A stretch of DNA of 64,000 nucleotides from Erythrobacter longus (GCF_000715015.1 NZ_JMIW01000003.1:310001-374000); one strand, 5' to 3'; counted from the first letter of the stretch, positions 8,328 through 17,307 are shown. Notes: generated by a model from the sequence alone, not told the origin. Numbers and translations: made by a program.

Positions 8328-9800
8328 ATGGTATCTGATATTTGGCAATTTCTGGCTCTATTACAGTACGAACTGCTTCTGTTCGCAGGGGTTTTCTTTC
8401 TAATGGGTGCTATCGATGACTTTGCTGTCGATTTAGCATGGCTATGGCTGAAACTGACCGGACGGGCAAGGACCGCAAAGGTTGATCGTAGCCAATTGCA
8501 GTCCAAAACGCTTGATGGCCGCGCTGCTGTTTTCATTCCTGCTTGGCAAGAAGCCGAAGTGATATCCGACACAATCCGCCATTTGCTTGGTGTTTGGCCC
8601 CAAGACACCTTGAGGCTCTATATCGGGGTATATCGAAATGATCCGGCAACCCTAAAGGCCGCGATGCGCGCAGCACAAGGGGATGTGCGCTTGCGGTTGG
8701 TCGTTCATGATCGTGATGGTCCATCCACAAAAGCGGACTGCCTAAACCGACTTTACGAAGCGATGAGCGACGATGAACGGCGTTCGTCTTCGCGCTTTTC
8801 TTATGTGTTGTTTCACGATGCTGAGGACATGGTCGATCCAGCTGGGCTTGGTCTTTTGGATTGGGCGATATCTGATGGCGCTGATTTTGCGCAATTGCCG
8901 GTCGAGCCGCTTCCGCAGGCGTCCCGCGATTGGCTTGGCAGTCACTATTGCGAAGAATTTGCTGAGGCGCATGGCAAGGCGATGGTCGTGCGAAGTGCCG
9001 TTGGCGCTGCATTGCCTGCCGCTGGCGTGGGCTGCGCAATGGCGCGCGGTGCGCTTGAGAAATTGGCTGCAGAAAGCAGCGAAGGTGTGCCGTTTGATCC
9101 TGCGTCACTTACCGAAGATTATGAGCTGGGTCTTGCCATCGCCGAGCAGGGCGGGCGATGCCGTTTTGTAAGAGCGCGGGGCGAGGATGATCGACTGATT
9201 GCAACACGCGCGTTTTTCCCGTCCAAACTTTCTGAAATTGTGCGTCAGAAGACGCGCTGGGTCCATGGGATCGCACTTCAAGGGTGGGACCGAACGGGCT
9301 GGAGCGGGGGCGCTGCTGAAACGTGGATGCGCGCACGCGACAGGCGCGGGCCTTTAACTGCGCTTGTTCTGGCGCTGGGATACTTCCTCTTGGCGCTCAC
9401 GCTCATTATTTCGGTGGCGAGCGCTTTTGGCATGACTCCGCCAATGGTTGTTTCGCCTTTGATGTTCACGCTTATCACCGCGAATTTGTGCTTCTTTATC
9501 TGGCGTATCGTGTGGCGTTTCCTCTTTACCGCCCGCAATTACGGCGTTGCAGAAGGTATTTTTGCCATTGTCCGATTGCCGATGACCAACATCATCGCGA
9601 TCATGGCAGGGCGCCGCGCTATCCTTGCATATTGGCGCACATTCTTTGGACGAGGCATCGTTTGGGACAAAACGGCGCACAGCCGCCATCCTGCTAAACC
9701 GAGCTTGAGCCACGAACAGCCGGTACAAAGGCAGATCCATGTGCCCGCAGCCAGATACCGGCGGAACCGGCAAGCTGTGCCGAGGCAAGCGCGCAGATGA
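8328..9800 (+). CDS. NfrB-like family 2 glycosyltransferase lacking the MshEN domain
   Basis: An inner-membrane processive glycosyltransferase related to bacteriophage N4 adsorption protein B. With the ATG at 8328 it has 490 aa (a TTG three codons upstream is an alternative). There is an N-terminal TM helix (residues about 8-30), a cytoplasmic GT-A domain with VFIPAWQEAEVI (68-79), an acidic HDAED motif (163-167), TED (262-264) and RQKTRW (306-311, the QxxRW-like acceptor site), and three or so C-terminal TM helices (about 335-450). E. coli NfrB is around 745 aa and carries a C-terminal MshEN c-di-GMP receptor; this protein ends about 30 residues after the last membrane segment with a basic tail, so that control domain is absent. 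Its stop overlaps the next gene by ATGA, so the two are coupled. Confidence 0.8.
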   Translation: MVSDIWQFLALLQYELLLFAGVFFLMGAIDDFAVDLAWLWLKLTGRARTAKVDRSQLQSKTLDGRAAVFIPAWQEAEVISDTIRHLLGVWPQDTLRLYIGVYRNDPATLKAAMRAAQGDVRLRLVVHDRDGPSTKADCLNRLYEAMSDDERRSSSRFSYVLFHDAEDMVDPAGLGLLDWAISDGADFAQLPVEPLPQASRDWLGSHYCEEFAEAHGKAMVVRSAVGAALPAAGVGCAMARGALEKLAAESSEGVPFDPASLTEDYELGLAIAEQGGRCRFVRARGEDDRLIATRAFFPSKLSEIVRQKTRWVHGIALQGWDRTGWSGGAAETWMRARDRRGPLTALVLALGYFLLALTLIISVASAFGMTPPMVVSPLMFTLITANLCFFIWRIVWRFLFTARNYGVAEGIFAIVRLPMTNIIAIMAGRRAILAYWRTFFGRGIVWDKTAHSRHPAKPSLSHEQPVQRQIHVPAARYRRNRQAVPRQARR

Positions 9801-11110
9801 AGGCAAGCAAGACGATCGGTAAGCGAGGAACCCCGCTTGCGATGCTTGCTGTTTTGCTCGGCGCGTGGGTGTGCGTGCGCGTGGTCACTTGGGACAGTCC
9901 GTTTGCGTACACCGCGATGGCAAAAGCGCCAGATCCGGCGGTCCTCGGATCCCAATCAGATAGGCCGGTCGGAAAAACCGCTGTAGCTTCAATGATGCCA
10001 GCGCCCCATTCAATCGCATATCCGCAGTTCAATCGATATCTGCCTTATCCGCCCGTCCCTTTTCTGCCTGCCCCGTACCTTTCGCCACAAGGTTATGTCC
10101 TGTACCCGCCACCTGGATATTACGCGTATCCGCCAGCTTATCTTCAGCCACCACCACAAATGTACGGGCCTGCTGTGCGCCCGGGGCGTCAAACGATGCC
10201 TTACCCGGAAAGGGCCGCCGCTTTTCCGCTCGCGCCTCGCATGAATGGTGACAGACACCCTTCGGCACAGCAACGCTTGCTGCTCGATTGGAGTTTGCAC
10301 GGTGCGCACAACGGCAATGCAGCTCTTGCTAAGCGCGAGGGGCAATACCTTGATGCAAGGGAGGCTTCTCCTGCGCCATTTCCCGCGCAGCCAGGCTACG
10401 CCATCCAGGCTTCATCTGATCGATGGATGCTCGATGCATTTGGCTTCTTCCGGCAAGGGTCAAATGCGGTTACGATACCGCAAGGCCGGCGCCCCATTTA
10501 TGGCGCGAGCCAGGTCGCCGCGAACCTTCAATGGCGCGCGCGTCCATCCTCTAGCCATGATCCGCGGGTCTATGCCCGCGCCTATCATGCACTGGTGACC
10601 GGAGGCGAGACGGAGCTTGCAGCGGGCGTCTCAGCTTTGCCCCTTGGGAGTGTGCCAGTGCGATTGTATGGCGAGCTTCGGGCGACCCGCAATCCTCAGC
10701 TCTCGAACGGAGCTATCTCGGCTCAAACGAACCTGCGCCCGGCCGCCTATGCCGCGACCGAACTCCCACCTCAAAAATTGCCCCTTGCGCTTTCACTCGA
10801 AGCCTATGGTGCAGGCGGATATGTTGGAGGCAATGCCGACACATATTTTATCGATGGGCAAGCGGCCGTTACGCGCAGGCTATTGCAGCTGGGAAAATCG
10901 GGGTCTCCTTCGGCCTCTGTAAGCCTTGGCGCAGGCGTATGGGGCGGGGCGCAAAAGGATGCTCGGCGCGTTGATATTGGCCCCACTCTGCGGTTCGATG
11001 TTGATATAGGGAATTTGCCTGCACGCGTCTCGGTCGATTACCGTGAGCAGGTTGCAGGAGATGCAGAGCCCGATTCAGGCGTCGCAGCCACGGTTTCGAC
11101 CCGCTTCTGA
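9797..11110 (+). CDS. Outer-membrane beta-barrel protein with Pro/Tyr-rich linker (candidate glycan export partner)
   Basis: 437 aa, start overlapping the glycosyltransferase stop (ATGA). An uncleaved or cleavable hydrophobic N-terminus (residues about 14-32) is followed by a Pro/Tyr-rich stretch (about 76-135, repeated YPP/YLPY/PPPGYY) and a C-terminal half of alternating hydrophobic strands ending in VAATVSTRF, which looks like a beta-barrel. The C-terminal half resembles in style the barrel part of NfrA (phage N4 adsorption protein A), but the TPR-rich periplasmic part of NfrA is missing. Role inferred only from context: exit route for the glycan made by the upstream enzyme. I do not recognise a named family with certainty. 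Confidence 0.6.
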   Translation: MKASKTIGKRGTPLAMLAVLLGAWVCVRVVTWDSPFAYTAMAKAPDPAVLGSQSDRPVGKTAVASMMPAPHSIAYPQFNRYLPYPPVPFLPAPYLSPQGYVLYPPPGYYAYPPAYLQPPPQMYGPAVRPGRQTMPYPERAAAFPLAPRMNGDRHPSAQQRLLLDWSLHGAHNGNAALAKREGQYLDAREASPAPFPAQPGYAIQASSDRWMLDAFGFFRQGSNAVTIPQGRRPIYGASQVAANLQWRARPSSSHDPRVYARAYHALVTGGETELAAGVSALPLGSVPVRLYGELRATRNPQLSNGAISAQTNLRPAAYAATELPPQKLPLALSLEAYGAGGYVGGNADTYFIDGQAAVTRRLLQLGKSGSPSASVSLGAGVWGGAQKDARRVDIGPTLRFDVDIGNLPARVSVDYREQVAGDAEPDSGVAATVSTRF

Positions 11111-11189
11111 GGTTTCATATTGGAGATCAATGGGGGTAGGGGGCAAACGCGCCTTCCCACGCCAGCGCCGCTGGGGTAGTCGCTTGAGA

Positions 11190-12104
11190 ATGGATGTATA
11201 CCTGCCCATTGCGAATCTCTCGGTGAATGGCCTGTTCATCGTATGCCTGGGATTTCTGACCGGAATTTTGTCCGGCCTTTTTGGTGTGGGCGGCGGGTTC
11301 CTGACAACGCCATTGCTTATCTTTTACGGCATCCCGCCAACGGTCGCCGCAGCATCGGCCGCCACTCAGGTAACCGGAGCCAGCATTTCTGGTGTGATCG
11401 CTCATGGAAGGCGAAAGGGTGTCGACTACCGAATGGGCGCGGTCATGGTCGGAGGAGGGATAATCGGAGCCCTGTTTGGCGCAGCGCTTTTCAGACTGCT
11501 TCAAGCCCTTGGTCAGATCGATGTGGTCATCAACATCCTTTATGTTGTCATGCTCGGCTCTATCGGCACCTTGATGATGCGAGAAGCGTTTGAGTCGCTT
11601 TCTGCATCCAAGGGACAAAAAGACGCAGCACCCCGGAAAAGGCGCCACCATCCTCTTGTCGCAGGCCTCCCCTTCCGCACGCGGTTTTATGCCTCGGGCC
11701 TTTATATCTCACCCATTGCACCGCTCGTTTTGGGAGTGATTGTGGGTGTTTTGACCATGCTCATGGGAGTTGGCGGAGGCTTTATCCTGGTGCCTGCAAT
11801 GCTCTATATCCTGGGGATGAGCGGCAATGTGGTGGTTGGCACATCGCTCTTTCAAATCCTGTTTGTGACGATGGTCACGACAATGACCCACGCCCTTACA
11901 ACGAAGGCGGTGGACATCATTCTGGCCGGTTTGCTCCTCCTTGGTTCTGTTATGGGCGCACAGTTCGGTACGCAGATCGCGCTTAAAGCCCGGCCAGAGG
12001 TTTTGCGCATTGTGCTGGCAGCGATTGTGATCGCGGTTGCATTGCGGATGCTGTATGGACTGGGCGTACAACCTGACGAGATTTACACGGTCAGCCCGCT
12101 ATGA
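11190..12104 (+). CDS. TauE/SafE (TSUP) family membrane permease
   Basis: 304 aa with about eight TM segments in two related halves, each starting with the family signature: FGVGGGFLTTPLL in the first half and MGVGGGFILVPAML in the second. TSUP proteins move sulfur-containing anions or organosulfonates across the inner membrane; substrate here unknown. I start at the ATG at 11190 (MDVYLPIANL), which matches the conserved N-terminus of alphaproteobacterial members. An ATG at 11130 with GGAG four bases upstream would add a 20-residue basic extension and cannot be excluded. The stop overlaps the next gene by ATGA. Confidence 0.85.
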   Translation: MDVYLPIANLSVNGLFIVCLGFLTGILSGLFGVGGGFLTTPLLIFYGIPPTVAAASAATQVTGASISGVIAHGRRKGVDYRMGAVMVGGGIIGALFGAALFRLLQALGQIDVVINILYVVMLGSIGTLMMREAFESLSASKGQKDAAPRKRRHHPLVAGLPFRTRFYASGLYISPIAPLVLGVIVGVLTMLMGVGGGFILVPAMLYILGMSGNVVVGTSLFQILFVTMVTTMTHALTTKAVDIILAGLLLLGSVMGAQFGTQIALKARPEVLRIVLAAIVIAVALRMLYGLGVQPDEIYTVSPL

Positions 12105-12877
12105 CCGCCCGGACACGATCCATTCTGTCGGCCATTTCCCTGCTTGTGGCGGCGCCATTTCTTATGGGTCAGTCAGAGCCTGTCCTTGTCCCAGAGGTCA
12201 GCCAGTCACGGATCGAAGTGCGCCAGGGTTTTACCGGGGCAAACCTCCTCCTTTATGGTGCTGTGATCGACCCACGAGGGCCGGCGAACACGCGCGACTA
12301 TGATATTGCGGTGGTTCTAAAAGGCCCCGCTGAACCCATCCGCCTAAGAGAGAAAGAGCGCATGGCTGGCATTTGGATGAATGCAGGCGCGAATGATTTT
12401 CGCTCTGCACCGTCCTTTTTCGCTGTCGCTTCTTCCAAGCCGATCCCCGAAATAGTCGACCCCAGAACGGCTGCAATTTATGAATTGGGGACCGAGTTCA
12501 TTCAGCTAAGTCCAACTGGGCAAATCGAACCTGAAGAACAAGCCCGTTACGCAAGCGGCCTTGTCGAAATGCGAGAGCGATTGGGCCTTTACAAGCAGAA
12601 CCCACAAGGCGTCCGGATCAGTGAGGGCGTCCTTTATCAAGCGCGCATCACCTTGCCTTCCAATGTGACCACCGGCCAATACACCGCAGAAACATTTGCG
12701 ATCGCCAATGGGCGAGTGGTTGCCAGCGCCACCGCCGACATTGAGGTGGTAAAAGTGGGCCTCGAAGGCAGCGTCGTTTACGCATCTCAGCAATGGGCTT
12801 TGTTTTACGGCCTTGGGGCGATTGCCCTTTCGCTTGGGATGGGCTGGATCGCCGGGCAAGCCTTCTCCAAGCTTTAA
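12101..12877 (+). CDS. TIGR02186 family (Alph_Pro_TM) membrane protein
   Basis: 258 aa: N-terminal signal sequence (about 1-24), an extracytoplasmic beta-rich domain (VSQSRIEVRQGFTGANLLLY onward) and one C-terminal TM helix (about 231-252). This architecture and the RIEV..GF.G..L..YG opening belong to the alphaproteobacterial TIGR02186 family, commonly placed next to a TauE/SafE permease, as here with a 4-base overlap. Function unknown; a role in assembly or function of the permease is inference from that pairing. Confidence 0.8.
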   Translation: MTARTRSILSAISLLVAAPFLMGQSEPVLVPEVSQSRIEVRQGFTGANLLLYGAVIDPRGPANTRDYDIAVVLKGPAEPIRLREKERMAGIWMNAGANDFRSAPSFFAVASSKPIPEIVDPRTAAIYELGTEFIQLSPTGQIEPEEQARYASGLVEMRERLGLYKQNPQGVRISEGVLYQARITLPSNVTTGQYTAETFAIANGRVVASATADIEVVKVGLEGSVVYASQQWALFYGLGAIALSLGMGWIAGQAFSKL

Positions 12878-13040
12878 CTCGCAAATCAATAGTTTCGCGG
12901 TGTGCATTTCGCCTTCTTAAAGGCGTGCGCGTTGACGCGATTTTAACTCTGATCGCGCATTGTAGCCTCAAGAGAAACCGCCAAGCAGAAGTGCGCCAGA
13001 GATTTGGGTGCGGTGCTTAAGCTTACACAAGGAAACGCGC

Positions 13041-14720
13041 ATGAACGCGATGGGGAATCAAGGTTTTGAGGCAGTCAATCAAGCGTCAAACCCGCTTGAG
13101 CGCGAAGGCGCATCTCAGGATAATGGCAGATTGCCAATCGGCATAGTCCTCGAAATCTCGGGCGCTGGATCGCAAATTGCGCTTGATCTCCAACGCCTTA
13201 ATGATTGCATGGAGGATGAGGATCGCTCTATCGCTTTGGCGGGCCAGGTGGGCAGCCAGATCAAGATCAGGGTAGGCGATGCGTGGCTTCTCGCCAACGT
13301 TCGTGACCAACGCAAGGACAGGCGCGCGGAAAACGGCATCATTGCTCATATCGACTTTCTGGGCGAAGGTTCGGAAGAACGGCTGACCGGGCGTATTCAC
13401 GGGTTCAAGCGCGGTGTGACGCGTTACCCTGTTCCCGGCGCAATGGTGTATCCTGCGACCACCAAAGACCTCGAACAAATCTATGCCAGCGATGGCCGCG
13501 CCAATATCACCATTGGCACAGTGTTCCCGACAAGAGATATTCGGGCAGGGCTATATATCGACGCGATGTTGGGCAAACACTTCGCGCTTCTTGGATCAAC
13601 GGGTACGGGTAAATCGACCAGCGCCGCACTCATCCTTCACCGGATTTGCGAGCATGCGCCCGAGGGTCACATTGTGATGATCGACCCTCACGGCGAATAT
13701 TCCGCAGCTTTCCGTCAGACGGGTAAGATCCTCGATGTATCGAATCTGCAAATGCCATACTGGCTGATGAATTTCGAAGAGCATTGCGAAGTGCTCCTGA
13801 CCAGCGATGGCAATGAACGCCAGGTCGATATGGACATTCTTGCCAAGTGTCTGCTCCATGCGCGCAGCAAGAACCGCCTTGCAGAATCCATGGGCAAGAT
13901 CACCGTGGATTCGCCCATTCCCTATCTCTTGTCCGACCTCTCGACCAAACTTCAGGACGAGATGGGCAAGCTTGATAAGGCAACATCTTCCGCGCCTTAC
14001 ATGCGGATCAAGGGCAAGCTTGACGAGCTCAAAGCCGATCCGCGCTATCAATTCATGTTCTCAGGCATGCTTGTGGGTGACACGATGACCCACTTCATTT
14101 CCAAGGTTTTCCGTATGCCCGGCGAGGGCAAGCCGATTTCGATCATCGATGTGTCAGGCGTGCCTTCCGATATCACATCCACTGTTGTTGCCGTGCTTTC
14201 GCGTCTGGTCTTTGATTTTGCGATCTGGGGCAGGGAAGAGAACACTCGTCCCATTCTGCTCGTTTGCGAAGAAGCGCACCGTTACGTGCCCAACGAGAAG
14301 AACTCGGACGGTTCCTCTGTTGGTTCGATCCTTAGCCGGATTGCCAAGGAGGGCCGTAAGTACGGGATCAGCCTTGGCCTCATCACTCAGCGTCCTTCCG
14401 ACCTTGCCGAAGGCGTGCTCTCCCAGTGCGGCACGATCATTTCGATGCGTCTCAACAACGACCGCGACCAAGCCTTTGTCCGCTCCGCCATGCCAGAAGG
14501 CTCACGCGGGTTCCTCGATTCCATTCCAGCCTTGCGTAACCGCGAATGTATCGTTTGCGGCGAGGGTGTTGCCATCCCGATCCGTGTGACCTTCGACAAT
14601 CTCGAAGAACACAAACGCCCTGCGTCTGAAGACCCCAGCTTTAGCGAGCTGTGGAACCGTGGCGGCGGCGAAGAGGAACTGGTCGAACGCACAGTCTTGC
14701 GCTGGCGTTCGCAAGGGTAA
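13041..14720 (+). CDS. HerA-like hexameric ATPase with HAS-barrel (DUF87)
   Basis: 559 aa. An N-terminal beta-rich HAS-barrel region (about 25-130) precedes a FtsK/HerA-type RecA core: Walker A GSTGTGKS (185-192), IDPHGEYS (214-221), Walker B ILLVCEEAH (405-413) and the sensor motif ITQRPSD (448-454). HerA proteins are DNA translocases or helicases; in archaea they work with NurA in end resection, and in bacteria they also partner with defence effectors. No nuclease gene is adjacent. The ATG at 13041 has AGGA seven bases upstream; the frame extends to a GTG at 13008 without support. The gene converges with the TIR fusion gene, ten bases apart. Confidence 0.85.
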   Translation: MNAMGNQGFEAVNQASNPLEREGASQDNGRLPIGIVLEISGAGSQIALDLQRLNDCMEDEDRSIALAGQVGSQIKIRVGDAWLLANVRDQRKDRRAENGIIAHIDFLGEGSEERLTGRIHGFKRGVTRYPVPGAMVYPATTKDLEQIYASDGRANITIGTVFPTRDIRAGLYIDAMLGKHFALLGSTGTGKSTSAALILHRICEHAPEGHIVMIDPHGEYSAAFRQTGKILDVSNLQMPYWLMNFEEHCEVLLTSDGNERQVDMDILAKCLLHARSKNRLAESMGKITVDSPIPYLLSDLSTKLQDEMGKLDKATSSAPYMRIKGKLDELKADPRYQFMFSGMLVGDTMTHFISKVFRMPGEGKPISIIDVSGVPSDITSTVVAVLSRLVFDFAIWGREENTRPILLVCEEAHRYVPNEKNSDGSSVGSILSRIAKEGRKYGISLGLITQRPSDLAEGVLSQCGTIISMRLNNDRDQAFVRSAMPEGSRGFLDSIPALRNRECIVCGEGVAIPIRVTFDNLEEHKRPASEDPSFSELWNRGGGEEELVERTVLRWRSQG

Positions 14721-14730
14721 CCCCTCTTCG

Positions 14731-16497
14731 TTATCGCATCAGCGAGCTCAAATTCCCCACCTCGCGCCATCCCTTGCTGGATGGGTCATAGCTGACATTG
14801 TAAAAGCGTTGCAGCCCGCCAGCATCGCCGGTGTTTTGGCCTGTGGAGTTGAAGAAGATCCGCCCCGTGACGCCATTGAAGCTGCGCGAGCGTAGAACTG
14901 CGACAAGCGCATCGGCGGTGATTTCGCCTTCGATCTCGCTTGCGGCCTGTTTGACGATTACGCCTGAATCGAACGCCACAGCCTCAAGCCGCCATCGTGG
15001 CGAAATCGGGCCAAAAAGGCTTTCGAACTGAGCGATCTCTTCGGGCTTCTCGCCAGTGTATGACGCGCTTTCAAAAACGTCGGTCATATCGATCAGCCGG
15101 TCAGTCTGCAGCGCCGTCATTTCCAACAAAGCCTTCACATGATGGCTGTTATTCCAACTTGCGAGGATGGCCTTGCGTTCCGGTTGGTCCATACGAAACT
15201 GGCCCTGCGCCAGGTCCTTGAAGTCGTTGCTCAGCCCCATAATCACGATCAGCCTGTTCTCATCAAGGATCGCCTTTTCTTCGGTGGTGGAGAAGGCATC
15301 ATTGATCTGGCCTCTGGTAAAGGTGCGGGTGGTTACCTTGCCATCAGACTGCCAATTGCTAAGCGTGGCCTCGCCAAGCTCTTGCGTCACACGGTCAAAG
15401 AACAATTCGCCGTAGGTTTTCGCATCGCTGCCGGGCACCGTTTCAATCATGAACGTAACACCAATCCCTTGCGCGATGGCACGGTTGGCGAGCTCCTTAA
15501 ACTGCCTTGCCCGTTCATCGACGCCCGATCCCACGCGGAAGATCGGCAAATCGCTGTCCCTCCATCCAAGGTCGGCGCGGCTTCCCGCTGTGGTCAGGAC
15601 AATAGCCGGTCGTTGGCCGCTTTCCTTGATCACTTCGAGCACTTGCGGAGTGAATTCGGTGATGGACGGCCCAACAATTGCCACAACATTTCGTTCTGCC
15701 AGGAAAGCGCGAAGGTCTTCGATGACTTTGGGGGCATCGCGCTCTTTCATAGCGCTGATTGGCGCGTCCAAGTCCTGCACCATCAAGGCGGGGAAGCCAT
15801 CGAGCGAGGCCTTCAACCCGTTGCTTTGTTGAATGCCAAAGCTTTCATTGGGATAGATGCCAAGGACAATCGCCTTGTCTTCGGGAACCCCGGCAAGCCG
15901 ACCATTGCTGCTTGCGCCACCAATGCCGCCCAGTTGGATTGCGAGCAAACCAGCGATAAGAACCACCAAAGCGCCAGCGACCATGCCAATTGGCCGTTTC
16001 CAAAAGGGCGTATCTGTCTTTGCATCCTTCGTTGGGGCTTGCCCTTGAGCAGCTGATGAAAGGCCAAAGGCGGCCATTTCTTGCGCCCCTGCTTCCACCC
16101 CGTCGCCTTCGCCTGCGATTGTGCGGATGCTTTCGAGGAATACTGGCCAGTTCTTACTCTTGGTGGGATCCGCGCTTGAATCCTGCAATTCAGCGGCTTG
16201 GATGCGCCTGAACCCGCGCGGGATTATGATCTCGTCAATGAGTGCCGGGACCAGCTTGTTTTCGACAACGCCGTCTTCAGCTTCTTCCTTGACCCAATTG
16301 CTTTTGACAGACGTGTTCGACCACACGACCACAATCGCTTTGGATTGCTTGATGTGTTTATCGATCACATTGTCAAATTCTTCGCCAGCGCGAAGATCGC
16401 GGTCCCACCAGACCGAATAGCCTTCGGCCTCGAGCGCCTTAGCCATGAAGTTTACGCGTTCACGGTCCTGCCGCGAATAGGAAATGAATATGTCCAC
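14731..16497 (-). CDS. TIR domain - transmembrane helix - periplasmic-binding-protein fusion
   Basis: 588 aa in three parts. Residues 1-125 are a TIR domain: MDIFISYSRQDRERV, GYSVWWDRDLRAGEEF, AIVVVWSNTSVKSNW; in the WVKEE motif the second Glu (Glu72, four after Trp68) matches the catalytic glutamate of NADase TIRs. After a polar linker, residues about 168-190 form one TM helix with Lys/Arg on its N-terminal side (N-in, C-out). Residues 208-588 resemble a class I periplasmic binding protein (Peripla_BP_6/leucine-binding): VLGIYPNESFGIQQSNG, VAIVGPSITEFTPQVLEV, AIVLTTAGS, and a hinge-side PIFRVGSG. So a ligand-binding domain probably faces the periplasm. Start is GTG with GGGGG eight bases upstream. 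It follows queE by 24 bp on the same strand. Function unknown; a ligand-gated TIR signal or effector is inference. Confidence 0.8.
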   Translation of the reverse strand: MDIFISYSRQDRERVNFMAKALEAEGYSVWWDRDLRAGEEFDNVIDKHIKQSKAIVVVWSNTSVKSNWVKEEAEDGVVENKLVPALIDEIIIPRGFRRIQAAELQDSSADPTKSKNWPVFLESIRTIAGEGDGVEAGAQEMAAFGLSSAAQGQAPTKDAKTDTPFWKRPIGMVAGALVVLIAGLLAIQLGGIGGASSNGRLAGVPEDKAIVLGIYPNESFGIQQSNGLKASLDGFPALMVQDLDAPISAMKERDAPKVIEDLRAFLAERNVVAIVGPSITEFTPQVLEVIKESGQRPAIVLTTAGSRADLGWRDSDLPIFRVGSGVDERARQFKELANRAIAQGIGVTFMIETVPGSDAKTYGELFFDRVTQELGEATLSNWQSDGKVTTRTFTRGQINDAFSTTEEKAILDENRLIVIMGLSNDFKDLAQGQFRMDQPERKAILASWNNSHHVKALLEMTALQTDRLIDMTDVFESASYTGEKPEEIAQFESLFGPISPRWRLEAVAFDSGVIVKQAASEIEGEITADALVAVLRSRSFNGVTGRIFFNSTGQNTGDAGGLQRFYNVSYDPSSKGWREVGNLSSLMR

Positions 16498-16521
16498 CGT
16501 TGTTACCCCCCGAGCCGCATC

Positions 16522-17271
16522 CTAGGTCCCCCGTGTGTCGCCGTAAAGATGGATGTGCATCCGATCCGACATACGATATCCCTTTTCGAGACACAGTGTA
16601 GAAAGCCACATTTGCCGGTCTCTTAATGTAATGGAATCAACGCCTTCCGCCATCAGGAACAGGCGGTCTTTTGGGATCCGGTATTCGCGTTGCAGCGCGT
16701 CCACTTCGTCCACGTCGTCGGGGGTGGCCACCACGAATTTGAAGAAGGCCCTTGGATCACTTGCGTAAAAGTCGATTCGTTCAGGGATCAGCGCAAGTTC
16801 ACCTGCATTGCCCGAATGGGAAAGCTTGGGGCTCACGTTGTATTGATCGACCCGGATATCGACGTGCGCGGATGGACGCACGGTGCCATTGGTTTCGATC
16901 TCAACCTCAATATCAGGCAAGATAGCGAGCATATCGGCCAATGGCCCGCACTGCATCAAGGGTTCGCCCCCTGTAATGACCAGCCGCTTTTGCCCCAGCG
17001 CCGCCACCTTCGCAGCTGCCTTTTCGGGCGAAAGCTTCACCTGATTGGCGGCTTTTTCATAGGCCACGCCGTCGCGGTGGGGGCGGTTGTCTCCCCCCTG
17101 TTCATTGGCAAAACGCCAGGTGTAGGCGGTGTCGCACCATATGCAGGCAAGATTGCAGCGCGACAGGCGGATAAAGGCGACCGGCTTGCCCATGCTGGGC
17201 CCTTCGCCCTGAAGCGATGCGAAGATTTCAGCGCCGCCAGCATCATCCGTTGCAAGAACAAGGTCAGCCAC
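16522..17271 (-). CDS. queE: 7-carboxy-7-deazaguanine synthase
   Basis: Radical SAM enzyme converting 6-carboxy-tetrahydropterin to 7-carboxy-7-deazaguanine in the queuosine pathway. The protein opens with EIFASLQGEGPSMGKP, then the iron-sulfur triad Cys39, Cys43, Cys46 (CNLACIWC), VITGGEPL, and the family-typical IDFYASDP and DRLFLMAEG regions. I prefer a GTG at 17271 (249 aa, MADLVLATDDAGG) preceded by CGGGGA; the frame is open to tandem TTG codons at 17295. No other que gene is in the window. Upstream lies the direct-repeat element at 17308-17329. Confidence 0.93.
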   Translation of the reverse strand: MADLVLATDDAGGAEIFASLQGEGPSMGKPVAFIRLSRCNLACIWCDTAYTWRFANEQGGDNRPHRDGVAYEKAANQVKLSPEKAAAKVAALGQKRLVITGGEPLMQCGPLADMLAILPDIEVEIETNGTVRPSAHVDIRVDQYNVSPKLSHSGNAGELALIPERIDFYASDPRAFFKFVVATPDDVDEVDALQREYRIPKDRLFLMAEGVDSITLRDRQMWLSTLCLEKGYRMSDRMHIHLYGDTRGT

Positions 17272-17307
17272 GATCAAGTCCCCGTATTTCAACAATTTTC
17301 AGGCAGT

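Noticed and set aside
13041..16497. HerA and TIR fusion as a two-gene defence operon
   Set aside because: The genes are convergent, so they are not one operon; a functional link is kept only as a finding.
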